Part shown: positions 49,902-60,639 of the stretch, piece by piece | How positions within the stretch are numbered: position 1 is the stretch's first letter | Layout of the letters: every line of letters starts with the position of its first letter | DNA from: Conoideocrella luteorostrata | Lineage: Eukaryota; Ascomycota; Sordariomycetes; Hypocreales; Clavicipitaceae | DNA length: 64,000 nucleotides | Direction of reading: 5' to 3' | Assembly (NCBI GenBank): GCA_032433595.1 | Contig: JASWJB010000237.1 | Location: 1-64,000 of the forward strand | Translations under genes and position numbers: made by a program | The notes under the pieces: generated by a model | Databases searched by the model: none | What the model was told of the DNA's origin: nothing | What the model saw: only the letters and a program-made list of their open reading frames with translations

Positions 49902-51849
49902 ATGACGACAAGATATCGTGTCGAGTGTAAGTCTACCTTTATTTCTCAGCGTCATCAGATACAATAGGCGAACTTTGGATATCCAAGAACTAATTGCGGT
50001 GAGAAGATGCCCTAAAGACCCATCGTCGGGATCAATTCATTGGTAGGTGATATTGTATCTCGACTTGATTCCAATTGTTCTCGTATCTTGTTTGAGCCTT
50101 TTTTTTCTTCTTCTTTTTTTTTTTTGCTGCAGGTCAAACAGGAATAATGAATGACCGCGTACAAGTCTAGGGGATGAAATATGGGAGTGTTCATTTCCAA
50201 CAATTAATGATTTGACAAGGATTTTTCTCTCTTATCTGGTGCTTGCTAGTTCGCCTGTTGATTTGACTAGTTACCTTTCATCGGAGTACAGTCGCTCCTC
50301 GCTAACATATTGGTATAACAGAATGGGTCAAAGGCCTGCTCGCAGTTCCGTTCGTTCTGTATTCCCAGCCTGCTGGGGCATTTGGAGATGATACTAGCAT
50401 CGCTAAGATGTCCGAGGAGGCGCATCGGCGTTACGCTGAAATCATGCGTGATGTTGAGATGATGATTGACGATCATAGTATGTTCCTCTTCATATGCGAG
50501 AATAAGCAGCGGCAGTGCCAATAAGAAGAAATCTATCGACTAACTCGCATTCTGTGTTCCAGTCTTGCGTCAGAAACAGAACCAATCCCAAACGCAGGGT
50601 CAAGATGGCAGTCTCGCCAGTCTCATGTCTCCCATGCCGTCGAAACTGGGCATGCTGGTTCCCACCGCCGGGCCCTTCTTCTCTAGACTGCCCCTGGAGG
50701 CGGCCTTTAAGTACCAGGATCGGAAGCGTTACATTTCTTCCCGGAGATACGTGGCCCCGTCGTTTAATGATGTGCGTCTGGTGCTCAATTCGGCGCAAAC
50801 CATGGCTGTCACGGGCGGTGCACTCCAGCTTGCGACGTTTGATGGTGACGTGACATTGTATGATGACGGAGAGAGCTTGGAGCCTTCGAGCCCTGTGATT
50901 CCACGACTACTTGGTTAGTGGTCCCTGTTTTTTGTCTCCCTGTTTACGTCCCAGACGTGGCACGTAGCATTTAGCAAGCGACACTGAGGTTATCGTTAAA
51001 AAATTATTTGATGAATGAGAATATTCTGACGAGATGTTTTGGCTATAAATAGACCTCCTGCGCAAGAATATCAAGATTGGCATCGTCACCGCGGCTGGTT
51101 ATACAACTGCCGATCGATACTACGACCGCCTCCACGGCCTGCTTGATGCTATTGCTGCTTCACCGGATTTAGATGACACGCAGAAACAGAGCCTGGTCAT
51201 CATGGGTGGCGAAGCCAACTACCTCTTTACCTACGAGCCATCGTCTCCTCACCGTCTCGCGCCGGTTCCTAGATTAGAGTGGCTGACGCCTGAAATGGCG
51301 GCTTGGTCTGAAGCAGAAATCGCAGCTCTTCTGGATGTGGCCGAATCGGCCCTGCGCGACTGCGTGCGCACCATGAACCTCCCCGCAACGATAGTCCGCA
51401 AGGACCGTGCTGTCGGCATCATCCCCTCAGAACCTCACATCCGGATTGCCCGCGAGAACCTGGAGGAGACTGTTCTGGTGGTGCAGCGAATCCTTGAATT
51501 GAGCCACCTGGGCTCTCAGACGCAAGCGACTGGACGATCACCACCGCCACCGTCAGGTAGTAACGGTCGAAGGGGAATTCCCTTTTGTGCCTTCAACGGC
51601 GGGAGAGATGTGTTTGTGGATATTGGCGACAAGAGCTGGGGCGTCACGGTCTGCCAGCAGTGGTTTGGGCGGCAGGGCGGTGCTATCAAAGGGGAGAACA
51701 CTCTGCACGTCGGGGACCAGTTCTTGAGCGCGGGCTCCAACGACTTCAAGGCGCGGAGTGTGGGCACCACGGCCTGGATTGCTAGCCCGGCGGAGACGGT
51801 CGAGCTGTTGGATGAGTTGGCAGATTTGATGCAGAAGAAGCTCTCTTGA
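49902..51849 (+). CDS. isn1: IMP-specific 5'-nucleotidase
   Basis: Cytosolic enzyme that hydrolyses IMP to inosine and phosphate, controlling purine nucleotide levels (ISN1 family). Five exons (49902-49926, 50007-50042, 50322-50477, 50563-50913, 51053-51849) give 454 residues, the family length. The first two exons are tiny (25 and 36 bases) but together supply the conserved start MTTRYRVE-YALKTHRRDQFI, joined to EWVKGLLAVPFVLYSQP. Later landmarks are SKLGMLVPTAGPFFSRLP, KYQDRKRYISSRRYVAPSFN, LATFDGDVTLYDDGESL (the Asp-containing HAD-like catalytic segment), IGIVTAAGYTTADRYYDRL, and FNGGRDVFVDIGDKSWGV. An additional Gly/Pro/Ser loop (TGRSPPPPSGSNGRRG) lies before the last block. An actaat branch site sits before exon 2. 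No defects. Confidence 0.94.
50007..50042 (+). other. isn1: 36-base internal microexon of the IMP nucleotidase gene
   Basis: Between a gagaag acceptor and a gtaggt donor lie 36 bases encoding ALKTHRRDQFI with split codons at both ends. This restores the conserved family N-terminus. Without it the first and third exons do not make the conserved protein. Confidence 0.85.
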
Positions 51850-52165
51850 GGTGGGAGGGAGTAGAAGTTGGTTGATGATGATGGAGCATGGTATAATAGA
51901 TATGGATGGATCTGGAGTCTGTTATACATAGCTGTTGTTGAATTCGTCAACTAACGAGTTGGAGCCTCCTTCGCATTGGCTGTTTGTATCACATGAGTGA
52001 CTGTGCCAACTATTACTATTCTGTACGCAACGCCGGCAGCGGCATTTTTAACCTATGTTCATTATTATTTCCAAGCATCATTCTCTGTCATCTGAAATTT
52101 TGTACCCATGAGCCTATTCATTGGAAGTCTATTCCCACTGCGACTGCGGCTTTGGCTTGCTTAGT
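51850..52165. other. Short spacer downstream of isn1
   Basis: Nothing recognisable apart from the probable isn1 3' end and possibly a highly decayed extension of the transporter fragment that follows. Confidence 0.4.
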
Positions 52166-52403
52166 CGATCACAGCAGGCCTTGTGCCTCTTGGTTATGAT
52201 TCAGCAATGGCTTTCACTTGTCTCTGAACATGATTGTGGCCGTCACTGTGACAGCGCTCGTCGCTCTTATGACGCGCCTTGGTGCTGGTGCATCGATATC
52301 AGGAGCGTCGCTTGTGACGCAGATGACGCTGAGCAAAAGCTTGATTGATTTCGCCATGTTCCATGCTGCGATGGAGATTTCCATCCCTCGTTGTAATGGC
52401 TAA
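52166..52403 (+). pseudogene. Fragment of an ABC-C (MRP-type) transporter
   Basis: Two frames give a piece of the second membrane domain of fungal ABC-C transporters. The first reads RSQQALCLLVMIQQWLSLV. After a one-base shift comes SLNMIVAVTVTALVALMTRL, then GASLVTQMTLSKSLIDF and the AMEISI segment, ending in a stop at 52401-52403. In complete proteins this stretch (LDxSQxP...CIQQWLxLVLN...LTxxMTLSxSL) sits between the last helices of that domain and the second ATPase. No Walker A, signature or Walker B motif was found nearby, so only a fragment remains. Family recognition is by memory of the IQQWL and helix pattern. Confidence 0.55.
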
Positions 52404-53581
52404 GCTGGTATGAGGCTGGCTTTTAATTTGGGTGGACGCAGACATGGACGCAATCATGCAGCTTCTAAGCATCATGAGCAACTTGCAAACGCTCACCCTC
52501 TTCCAGGGCATATTTACTTTACTCACGCGTGACCGGTGCAGGGCACTTCTCGCACGACACGGGGTGAAATGGTGGACGTGGAACTGAGGTACACTCCCAG
52601 GCCTTATTTCTGCTGCTTGCATCACATCAGCAATTACTCTGCAACACGGCTGAAAGCCCGAGTAACGCGGTTTCTTCATGCCTCGATCGAATGAATGAGG
52701 AAATATGTCTACAAGAAAAGAAAATGGGCGCAAGTTCTGTACCGATCGACTTGTCACAAGACAGAAAAATTTGAGGAGCTAAATTTTGATTATTTTTCGG
52801 CACATCTATCACTGAAAGATCTTGCCAATTAAACAAGCAGTACGGGATCTCAAGCCAGCTCAATTGGAGAAGCTTTACGAATCATAATAAAATGGTATTG
52901 CTCTTCAATTGCAATTTTTTTTTATTAAGCATTTATCGTTTAGGAAGTACATCGTGCCAAAGAGAGCCTAGCGACGTCCTGATACCGGCGACAAAACGGC
53001 TATATTCCTCAGCTACACCTCGCACTTCGTATCATCTGGCCGGCGAGGCATATCTCGGTACAGCGTTGAACATAAACATGTTTCAATCGTATTGACGACC
53101 GCGGGTGGCACAGAAGAGGATCTGATTAAGTACATTGGCGCGTACATACGACGCCTCGTTCCACACGGCCGGAGCATTCCTTCGACAACAATGACGAAAT
53201 CGAATTGGTAATATTGTGGTGCTAAACAAAAAGCCCAGTCCCGATTTTGATAGCACACACCTCTGAAGGCCAATTTCCCCAGCATCGACTTCGGGCTGCA
53301 GAAGATGATGTCTTGGCCAATTTTTTTGCCGGTCATGAGGACCCTTGGCGGGAAATCAAGTAACCTAGTTGTTCGACGTTCACGGTGGGTCGGCTGCGGC
53401 GGAGTGTTCATTCCATCAGCGAGGGCTCTATGATGCCTTTCTGGACGTGGGAGACTGGAGAGTTTCCCATTTTGGCTCCTTCGCGAGGGCTGCACTATTA
53501 CTCGAACGCGGTCGTAGGTGACCGATCAAATACATCATCAGTATTATGCTGCTAGTAGCACAGCGAAATTGGTCATCTGTT
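52404..53581. other. Spacer upstream of (3' to) the galactose oxidase gene
   Basis: No gene supported. A 160-codon minus-strand frame (53013-53495) includes RVLMTGKKIGQDIIFCSP but has no recognisable domain. A T-run is at 52914-52924. Confidence 0.45.
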
Positions 53582-55594
53582 CTACACTAAAAACTTGACC
53601 GTCTTTGACACGCTTGGGACACCATCTGAGTCCATCACAAAGAGCATATAATAACCCGGCAATACAATACCAGGGTTAGACGGGACGTCAGTGGAATACT
53701 GGTTATGGCCGGTCTTGTTCAACGTGAGAGGAACACGTCTCTGATCGGTATTGACAGTGTGGGTAGAGGTCCCATATCTGATTAACGACGCACTGCTCAC
53801 GGCGCCGTCCGTAGACAGCATGATTTTGAAGCCCGACTGCTTTAGAGACCGAATAGCTGGTCGTGCGACGGGCCTGCCATTTTTGTCCAGAAGATACTGT
53901 GGCGTGAAAATTTGTCCGTCGAAATGATTGGTGGTGCAGTTACCGCAAAGGCCGCCGCCAGCATTAAAAACGCGCCCATCTGGCAGGAGCAGCGATACAC
54001 TGTGATAAACACGAACGATGGAGTTGGTCTGCTGTTGATAAAACCTATCATTCGATGGGTCATAGAGCTCAGGTGTGAGCTGGGCGTTGTCATCCGAGAA
54101 TGGGACAGCGTAGCTTTGGCCGCCCGTGATGAATATCTTGCCATCGGGGAGAACTACAGATGTGTGAAATGCTCTGGGATTCCAGAGTCCATTGCCAGCA
54201 TGCTCGACCTCGGCGGGTGCCCCAACCTCGTCAATTACGATGATATAAGAATTGGCGGTCGCGTTGCTGTCCTGGTACGACGTCGATCCACCAAAGGCAA
54301 GAATTCGACCCTTGACTGCGTCAAACATAACGGCGTTGCCGTTCATAGAGTCCGGAGCCGTCATCCTCGAGCCAGCGGAGCTCACGCCCCCGTCCCCGGA
54401 TGTTGTGTACCAATTCATAGCCACACTGGGACCAGCTTGGAATACACTACTGTTCTTCCAGCCGAAGAACCAACCGTGATTATCAGCACGGTAAATGCCC
54501 TGGGCATCGTGGGTAAGCATAGGCGTCACCACAGCGCCACTCAGATTCATCCATTGCTGTTTCTCTAGATCGTAAACTTCGCCATTCTTTTCGCGCCGGC
54601 CGCCAGACCACGATCCTCCAATCGTAAACACGCGCCCATCCGACAACGTAGTAGATGCCTGGTAGCCACGTGGCAGAACCATGTCAGGACCAGGAGTCCA
54701 GCTCTGGCTTTCAAAGTCGTAAAAGGTTGTCTTCTGTGCAGAGTTGCCGCCCGTGACAACTAGTTTCCCCTCGCCGTTGATCGAGATGCCGGGGCAAAAC
54801 ATGTCGTGGTTGGTGTTGTCGACAAGCTTTGGCGTAACTGTATTAGCAGTAGGGTTCCAAAGAGAAGTGAACACTCTGTCAAGCGAAGACTGGTGATAAT
54901 CATCGTAGGTGTATGAAGACCACACGAGCACTTCACCTGACAAAGGGTTCACCACCGCTGCCACGGGGACTGTTGGAAAATTAATAGTTGGGCCCCATTT
55001 CCCCTTGCCGTCGTATGCAATTTGTGCTTTCTCAGCCTGGTACAGTTTCAGCTCGGCTAGGCTCGTCCAGCGATTTCCAGTTGCTTCGCTGCTGACGTGA
55101 AGGCGTACATATCGCACAGCCCGCGTTTCGAAATTGGCATACTTTAACGAACCGTCGCCGCCGTACCACGACCCCGATGCAACAAGTTCCCACCGTTCAC
55201 GATCAACACTGATCGATACGCTGTGCTGCGCTATCCATCCATGATTATTGTTGTCTTGTCGCGGAAGCGCCGATAATCCGTTGACATTTTTCACTGATCC
55301 GATATCAACCTCAATCTCGTGCGGCAAATCCGCCGCAGCTTCATACTCAGTATGCCAAAAAGTCGCCTCGTCGCCGTCAATTGCCTTGTTGCATTCGTGG
55401 CCAGGCTCGAAGCTGTCGCACTTGACATTCCAACCCTTGCGATCCATCTCATTTCCAATCGGTGCCGCAGCCCGGAGGGTACCGAAGGTCGAGCCCTCCC
55501 GGTAATGTGGTCGAACGTTGGAAGGCGGGCCTTCGACCACAAGCGACACGGTAGCCTGGATGAAGCAAGCTAGAAAGAGCCATTGGAATATCAT
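53582..55594 (-). CDS. gaoA: Secreted galactose oxidase (AA5 copper radical oxidase)
   Basis: Extracellular enzyme oxidising the C6 hydroxyl of galactose to an aldehyde, making hydrogen peroxide. Intronless, 670 residues from the ATG complementary to 55592-55594, which starts a signal peptide (MIFQWLFLACFIQATVS). The open frame continues 5' without an ATG that improves the signal. A propeptide ends near TLR before AAPIGN, matching the known maturation site. Next are a CBM32/discoidin domain (ECNKAIDGDEATFWHTEY ... NGLSALPRQD), a seven-bladed kelch domain and the C-terminal domain. All active-site residues are present: C267 (DMFCPG) and Y311 (RGYQ) for the thioether cofactor, stacking W329 (GGSW), Y530 and H531 (VRVYHS) and H612 (GTSTHT). 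The offset to the mature Fusarium numbering is steady at 39 then 35 then 31. Activity is therefore likely; the preferred alcohol could differ. Confidence 0.95.
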   Translation of the reverse strand: MIFQWLFLACFIQATVSLVVEGPPSNVRPHYREGSTFGTLRAAAPIGNEMDRKGWNVKCDSFEPGHECNKAIDGDEATFWHTEYEAAADLPHEIEVDIGSVKNVNGLSALPRQDNNNHGWIAQHSVSISVDRERWELVASGSWYGGDGSLKYANFETRAVRYVRLHVSSEATGNRWTSLAELKLYQAEKAQIAYDGKGKWGPTINFPTVPVAAVVNPLSGEVLVWSSYTYDDYHQSSLDRVFTSLWNPTANTVTPKLVDNTNHDMFCPGISINGEGKLVVTGGNSAQKTTFYDFESQSWTPGPDMVLPRGYQASTTLSDGRVFTIGGSWSGGRREKNGEVYDLEKQQWMNLSGAVVTPMLTHDAQGIYRADNHGWFFGWKNSSVFQAGPSVAMNWYTTSGDGGVSSAGSRMTAPDSMNGNAVMFDAVKGRILAFGGSTSYQDSNATANSYIIVIDEVGAPAEVEHAGNGLWNPRAFHTSVVLPDGKIFITGGQSYAVPFSDDNAQLTPELYDPSNDRFYQQQTNSIVRVYHSVSLLLPDGRVFNAGGGLCGNCTTNHFDGQIFTPQYLLDKNGRPVARPAIRSLKQSGFKIMLSTDGAVSSASLIRYGTSTHTVNTDQRRVPLTLNKTGHNQYSTDVPSNPGIVLPGYYMLFVMDSDGVPSVSKTVKFLV

Positions 55595-56679
55595 TTTCAG
55601 TTCAAAATGCAGTATTGTACGCATTGCTTTGCCGGTTGAGTCCCGCCCAAGACTCGTGAAAAACTGCTGGTGCTTCATGGGTCTTGCATCCGGTGAGGAG
55701 GCGCCTCTAAATGTAAGACGTGCTTCAAACTGCCGCAAGCAAACTAACTACCTAGCTGCCGTAATTTAGTGTCCGCGGCACAGAGCCATGTCACCAGCAA
55801 GGTAAATAAGAATACGTGAAGGAATGGTAAGCTATTAGTTCCTAACGCTGCATTCCGGCCGATATTGCACCGGATCGGCGGCAACGAGCGAATGCTCTGT
55901 CTTGCCCAAACGTCCTGTTCAACCAGAAATGTGTTGTCTTGTCCCGATTTAAAGAAAGCCCCCCCTTCCTTTAATAATTTAAAGCTTCCCTTTCTGATTG
56001 TGGATAAAATCGAGTATCGTCATGTACTCATCTCCAAGAACCCCCCCTTGGCCACCACCTAGATTTGGCTACAGTCAAAGTATGTACCACACACGGCAGT
56101 CGTTCATAAGGCCGGGAAAGACCAAGTTACCATCTTTACTAGGCGAGGAAAACTGAGTGGAATGCAGCGAACAATGCTGCATGTCCCAAACGCAAAAGCC
56201 GAAATATATAATGTCGGCTTTCCAAACAAGAGTTACCGAAAAGCATAATCTCCTGAAAATTGATACATAAAATAGACGGGAGAAGAATCCGCGCCAGGCG
56301 CTGAGCGACCAGGGTAGATGGCAGCGTGGCAGCTTAATTCTAAGTTGACAGCTTTCTTGTCATAATTGCTTTGCTGCAACTACGCTAGTAACTTGCTGCG
56401 TTCAAGTCAACTCACCCAAGCTCAAAATCTGCCCTCCGATGCCAAGGCGGAATTCAACCCGAATCGGACCCATGATAATTTACAGATCGGGTATCTACCC
56501 GCGATAGATTAGCAACGCCGCAACAATCTGGATGTGGGCGATTGCATTTTCCTCGCCACATATATCGAAGACATCCACGGCGGGCAAGCTCCGGTCTAAG
56601 CTCCGGTCCGACAGCCACCTCAGACTTCTTCATGTCACAAAGCAAACCGTTCCGCGCGCCATCGTAAGCGTACATTCAA
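55595..56679. other. Upstream region of the galactose oxidase gene
   Basis: No gene supported. Contains the promoter of the oxidase (reading leftwards), two C-rich runs (near 55960 and 56041) and otherwise featureless sequence. Confidence 0.5.
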
Positions 56680-57045
56680 TTATGAAGTATCAAATGGAGA
56701 CTTCTCCTTGAGTGTTGTAAACCAATACTGAATTCGAAATACTTTCCTATCATAACATAGAGAGCCGTAGAGGAATGCCAGCACAAACGCCACAATATTG
56801 GCCCCGCCGAGCATTGAAAGACGACATCCTCTGCATGCAATTAACGCACATTCCTCAGCTGTAGACTTATAATTCGAGTTCTAAAAATATGCCGATTTGC
56901 TCTCCCCAGACGAACAATAAATGTATCTCGCGCACTCTGCATGTATTGTCGCCGCATGTATGGGATCCAATGGTACTGCATGAGGTTCGGTGACATGCTC
57001 GATATTTCTCCACGCCTTCTTCGGAATATCATGCCAAGGTTCATC
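56680..57045 (-). pseudogene. Unnamed coding relic with a membrane-like helix
   Basis: One minus-strand frame is open over about 120 codons apart from a single TAG. It reads DEPWHDIPKKAWRNIEHV, later AATIHAECARYIYCSS, and after the TAG CALIACRGCRLSMLGG and a hydrophobic stretch (ANIVAFVLAFLYGSLCY), ending in KEKSPFDTS. The composition is protein-like and better than the overlapping frames. I do not recognise the family. It may be part of one decayed gene together with the pieces at 57282-57545 and 57675-58170, which lie on the same strand. Confidence 0.35.
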
Positions 57046-57281
57046 CTACGCATCCAATATTTGCCGGTACTAAGCCTTTTTGTTGTAAAACAATAAGACA
57101 TGTTTTGTTCCATATAAGCAGTGTCACGTTATTGATACTCCACAGGACCCGAATTTTCTGTACGATCCGATCACTAGTTAAAGCATGTAATGAAACTCTA
57201 GCGGGTATTGGACTAAATAATTTGCAGGCGTGATCTACCCTGCATGAAAAGAAGCATGATTGTCATGAACATTGCCTGTTG

Positions 57282-57545
57282 TTATAGTGTTTGACAATCC
57301 CGGGAGTCGAACCGCGCATAACTTGTGCAACCAGCAGCAAAGTGTAGTCTCTATTTCGGAACAATGTTCTGCACGAGCCTATCGTCTTCATAAGCCGCAG
57401 AGAGGTGTCGAAACCCCTGACTCTTCCACAGCTTCTCAGAGTTGCATTTAGCAGCGTACACAACAACGAGCTCTCTTGTGGACACTCGCTCATCTTTCCC
57501 GAAGCAGAAACCTAACACGTGAGAGAAAGCGCGAAGCGGTATTTT
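57282..57545 (-). pseudogene. Unnamed coding relic, possibly acetyltransferase-like
   Basis: A minus-strand frame interrupted by one TAG reads GKDERVSTRELVVVYAAK, then EKLWKSQGFRHLSAAYEDD, RLVQNIVPK, stop, and RLHFAAGCTSYARFDSRD. The LWKSQGFR pattern recalls the end of GNAT acetyltransferases, but nothing else confirms it. No start codon or splice sites could be placed. Confidence 0.3.
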
Positions 57546-57674
57546 TCCCTACCAAGTGGATGCCAGTGATGCCTCAGTCCCATCTTCGCAGGTTCTGAAG
57601 TCATGCCACATCGTTCTCTTTTTATTTTTATTTTTTGGAAGCGTTGCTGCCCCGCATCATGATCAACTCAGCCT

Positions 57675-58170
57675 CTAGCTGCACCACGCTTCCAGATCAG
57701 TGACAACGACATGATCATTCACGTCGACAAGAACATTGTCTGGTTTTACATCATCACCCCAGACAAGTCCCATATTGTGAAGTTCGGCGACCAAATTCTG
57801 AATTTTAGCTGCCCACTTTTCTCTCAGCGATGCTACTGCTAGCACGTCAGTCAACACACCGATGGTCCCGCAGTTGAATCCCGTCATACAGTAGCCCCTT
57901 GGCATGGCCATGCCCTTATCTGAAGCTATGCCTGAGAGCTGTGATCGGGACGTTGTCGAAAACTGCGCGAGACTATTTGGACGTACTTTGTCAGTGGTTT
58001 TAAAAGGGAACCAACCCACCCGCTCAACTGGACACTGGTATCGAAATCGTCATCTCCTGTATCCCAGAGTGAACAGTGGACGACCAATCTCGGATCCAAG
58101 ATCCATAACAAGGCGAACCCTGAAGCACTCGTCTTTGACTGCGACGAGGGCCACTCGGCGAGGGCCACTA
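57675..58170 (-). pseudogene. Protein-kinase-like fragment
   Basis: A minus-strand frame with one internal TGA reads VALVAVKDECFRVRLVMDLG, RPLFTLGY, stop, VGWFPFKTTDKVRP, LAQFSTTSRSQLSGIAS, GYCMTGFNCGTIGVLTDVLA, and a catalytic-loop-like block (ELHNMGLVWGDDVKPDNVLV). The HNxGLVWGD(D)xKPDN motif is that of fungal kinase-like proteins, with an additional Asp. The family normally continues into a DFGGG-like segment; here it is TDLEAWCS and a stop, so the C-lobe is missing. No ATG fits the start. The internal stop and the truncation argue for a relic. Confidence 0.6.
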
Positions 58171-58526
58171 AACCCAACACGTAAGTCACCATGTCGAACC
58201 CCCACCATTGGCCACCCCGCCAATCCCCACCATGTGATCCGACTCACCTGTTGCACGCAGCACCAGGCAGTTTGTCATTCACGTAGACCAAGTCAAGTCA
58301 CCAGGCAACTGTCTTGTCTCTGTCTCTCCCCGTATTATTCGTTGTCGCCTTTACAGGATCCGTGGCTTTTTTACTTTCCGTTGTCATTTTCCACATCGCA
58401 TCGAAGGACCAATCCATTTGCTCAATATTTGTTGTATCCTGTAACCTCTTATCTCGACTTGCCACCTAACCATCTACCGCTCGCTTATCCCCCATTCTTG
58501 GTTAAAGAACCAAAGCCAGAAAGACC

Positions 58527-59866
58527 ATGAACTACATCAGGTCTACCGTCAACACGCTACGAGATCGGTACACCCCCGTCTCACACAACTCAACCTTCAG
58601 GCAAACCGGCCAGGTAACGCCAGAAGAGTTCGTCGCCGCGGGAGATTACCTAGTCTACAAGTTTCCAACCTGGTCGTGGGGCGACGCTGATTCCGAGAGC
58701 CGCCGAGTGAGCTACCTTCCCCCCGGAAAGCAGTACCTGGTCACTCGAAATGTGCCCTGCCATCGAAGGCTAAACGACGACTTTGCCGGCGATGCTGGCC
58801 ACGAGGAAGCCATCGTCAACGACGGAGATGACTTCAAGGGCGCAGGCGGAGCACCTGGCGACGACGACGACGGCTGGCTGCGAACGGGGGGGCTGGCCAG
58901 TTCTCAACCTTTGAAGGCCCGGGATGTCCGGACGGTCGACGACGCAGGAAACGTGACAGATACTACCGATATAGATGACGACGATATTCCCGACATGGAG
59001 GACGAGGATGACGACGACGCCATCATTCGAGATGCCGGAGATGACTCCAGAAGCAGGTACGACTCTCCACTTCCACCTTCGTTTCTGGCTCTTTGCTTGA
59101 GCTTTCGAGCGTTGTTGTTGTAACGCCTGATGACTATTTCCTTTTCATGTTGCTGACCCAAACTCGTTCCGCAGTGGACGACGCACGTACACCCTATATA
59201 TCATGTATTCGCCGTACTATCGCACCCCTCGGCTCTATCTCTCCGGGTATATGCCCAACGGCCAGCCCCTGCCTCCTCAAAGCATGATGGACGACATTGT
59301 CGGCGACTACAAGGACAAGACCGTTACGCTTGAAGATTTCCCCTTCTTCGCAAACAACATTAAGATGGCTAGCGTCCACCCATGCAAGCACGCATCTGTC
59401 ATGAAGACGCTTCTCGATCGTGCAGACGCTGCCCTGCGCATTCGCAGGGACAAGCTCAAGGCGGGCAAAGCCGTGGGAAGAAGCGACCCCGGTATGGAGG
59501 GGTTGGTCGACGAGGTGGCAAAGCTGGATGTGAGGAGTGCGCAGGAAGCTGCCGACAAGGACGAGTGGGAGGAGGTTGAAGGTGCGGAGATTGACGACAA
59601 TGAGGTCGCCATTCGAGTAGACCAGTATCTTGTTGTCTTTTTGAAGGTTTGTTTATATCTCCTCCCCCTCAGCCCGTCATTTTCGCCCCCGTCCTTGCCC
59701 TTGAGTAGCTACATGTATTCGTCTTTTCCATCCAAGAGAGCCACCCCTAGTTTGGGCTTAACAGCGATGCAGACATGAGCGGTCCGCTAACTTTTCCGCC
59801 TTCTTTTTGCAGTTCATGGCCAGTGTCACGCCTGGTATTGAGCACGACTTCACAATGGGCGTTTGA
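58527..59866 (+). CDS. atg3: Autophagy E2-like conjugating enzyme Atg3
   Basis: Cytosolic enzyme that accepts Atg8 from Atg7 and transfers it to phosphatidylethanolamine for autophagosome growth. Three exons (58527-59056, 59175-59646, 59813-59866) give 351 residues. The N-terminal amphipathic helix and core start [37 protein letters not shown] and [15 protein letters not shown] follow. Residues about 95-175 form the acidic flexible region ([15 protein letters not shown]). The E2 core shows [20 protein letters not shown] and the catalytic cysteine in [10 protein letters not shown]. Near the C-terminal part, DEWEEV is a candidate Atg8-interacting motif. The last exon adds [17 protein letters not shown], the conserved end. 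Start, length and splice sites all fit; no defects. Confidence 0.96.
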
Positions 59867-60639
59867 GCGCATGCCATCCAGCCAGCGAGCCAGCGAGCCT
59901 AGCGGGTATGATATATCGAAGTTGGTTTAAGAGGCGTTATTTGGATGTGAGGCTTTGATGACGCAGTACAGTAGCGGCAACAGTAGACAAGCCATTTTGT
60001 CACGCATCATGGTGTTTGGGCAAAGTAAATGAAAAGCGCTAGGCCATATAGTTCAAATTGCAGTTCATTTCATTCTCCAACTTGGCGTACTAAACGAACT
60101 ACTGAGTAAGCTCACCATCTTGTACTCCGTGTTGAGTGTCCCAAGCTTAAGCCGCCTGATTCGACCCTTATCACCATTCACATATACATAGGATCTGGAA
60201 ACGGCCATGGGCAGCCATCACACCACAAAACATCAAAACAAGTCAAAAAAGCACACATCAGGGCTCATGAAGGAAACGAAAATAAATGGTCCAATGTTCC
60301 CGTGTTAAGGGTGAGTCACGCTTCCATAACAGATTTAGAAAACCTTCAGTAGTTGATGCTGGTGAATATATACTACTCCGTGATAAGATCATTTTTATGT
60401 GACGCTATTATACTACGCCAACGCAAATGCTAAGTCTCTATCTAAACATCGAGTCCTTGCCCACTGCCTGCTCAATCATGGCGTCTCGACCCCTGATGGC
60501 CAGGGACTAAACAATACAAAGAAAATAGGGGGGTATATGGTGACAGTGATTCATAAAGGAAAAGAAAAAAATGTGACATGGTTGTACCAGGCAGGTCGTC
60601 GACAACAGCCTCAGGGAAGCCTCCCGTACCGTGACCTGC
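59867..60639. other. Convergent 3' spacer between atg3 and the coiled-coil gene
   Basis: The two neighbouring genes point towards each other here. No gene is seen; the stretch should hold both polyadenylation regions. Partial TACTCCGT motifs occur near 60123 and 60374. Confidence 0.55.

Noticed and set aside
53013..53495. 160-codon frame downstream of galactose oxidase
   Set aside because: Contains one attractive segment (RVLMTGKKIGQDIIF), but I could not tie it to a family; too weak to call a gene.
53912..54568. 218-codon plus-strand frame inside the galactose oxidase gene
   Set aside because: It is the antisense shadow of a highly conserved coding region.
55595..55738. Longer N-terminus of galactose oxidase starting at 55738
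   Set aside because: That frame begins with TTG, and the upstream residues would bury the signal peptide; the ATG at 55594 gives a normal secretion signal.
57290..57380. Possible minus-strand tRNA, because of a B-box-like ggttcgactcc
   Set aside because: The flanking bases do not form a T-stem or an acceptor stem, and no A box or anticodon arm could be placed.
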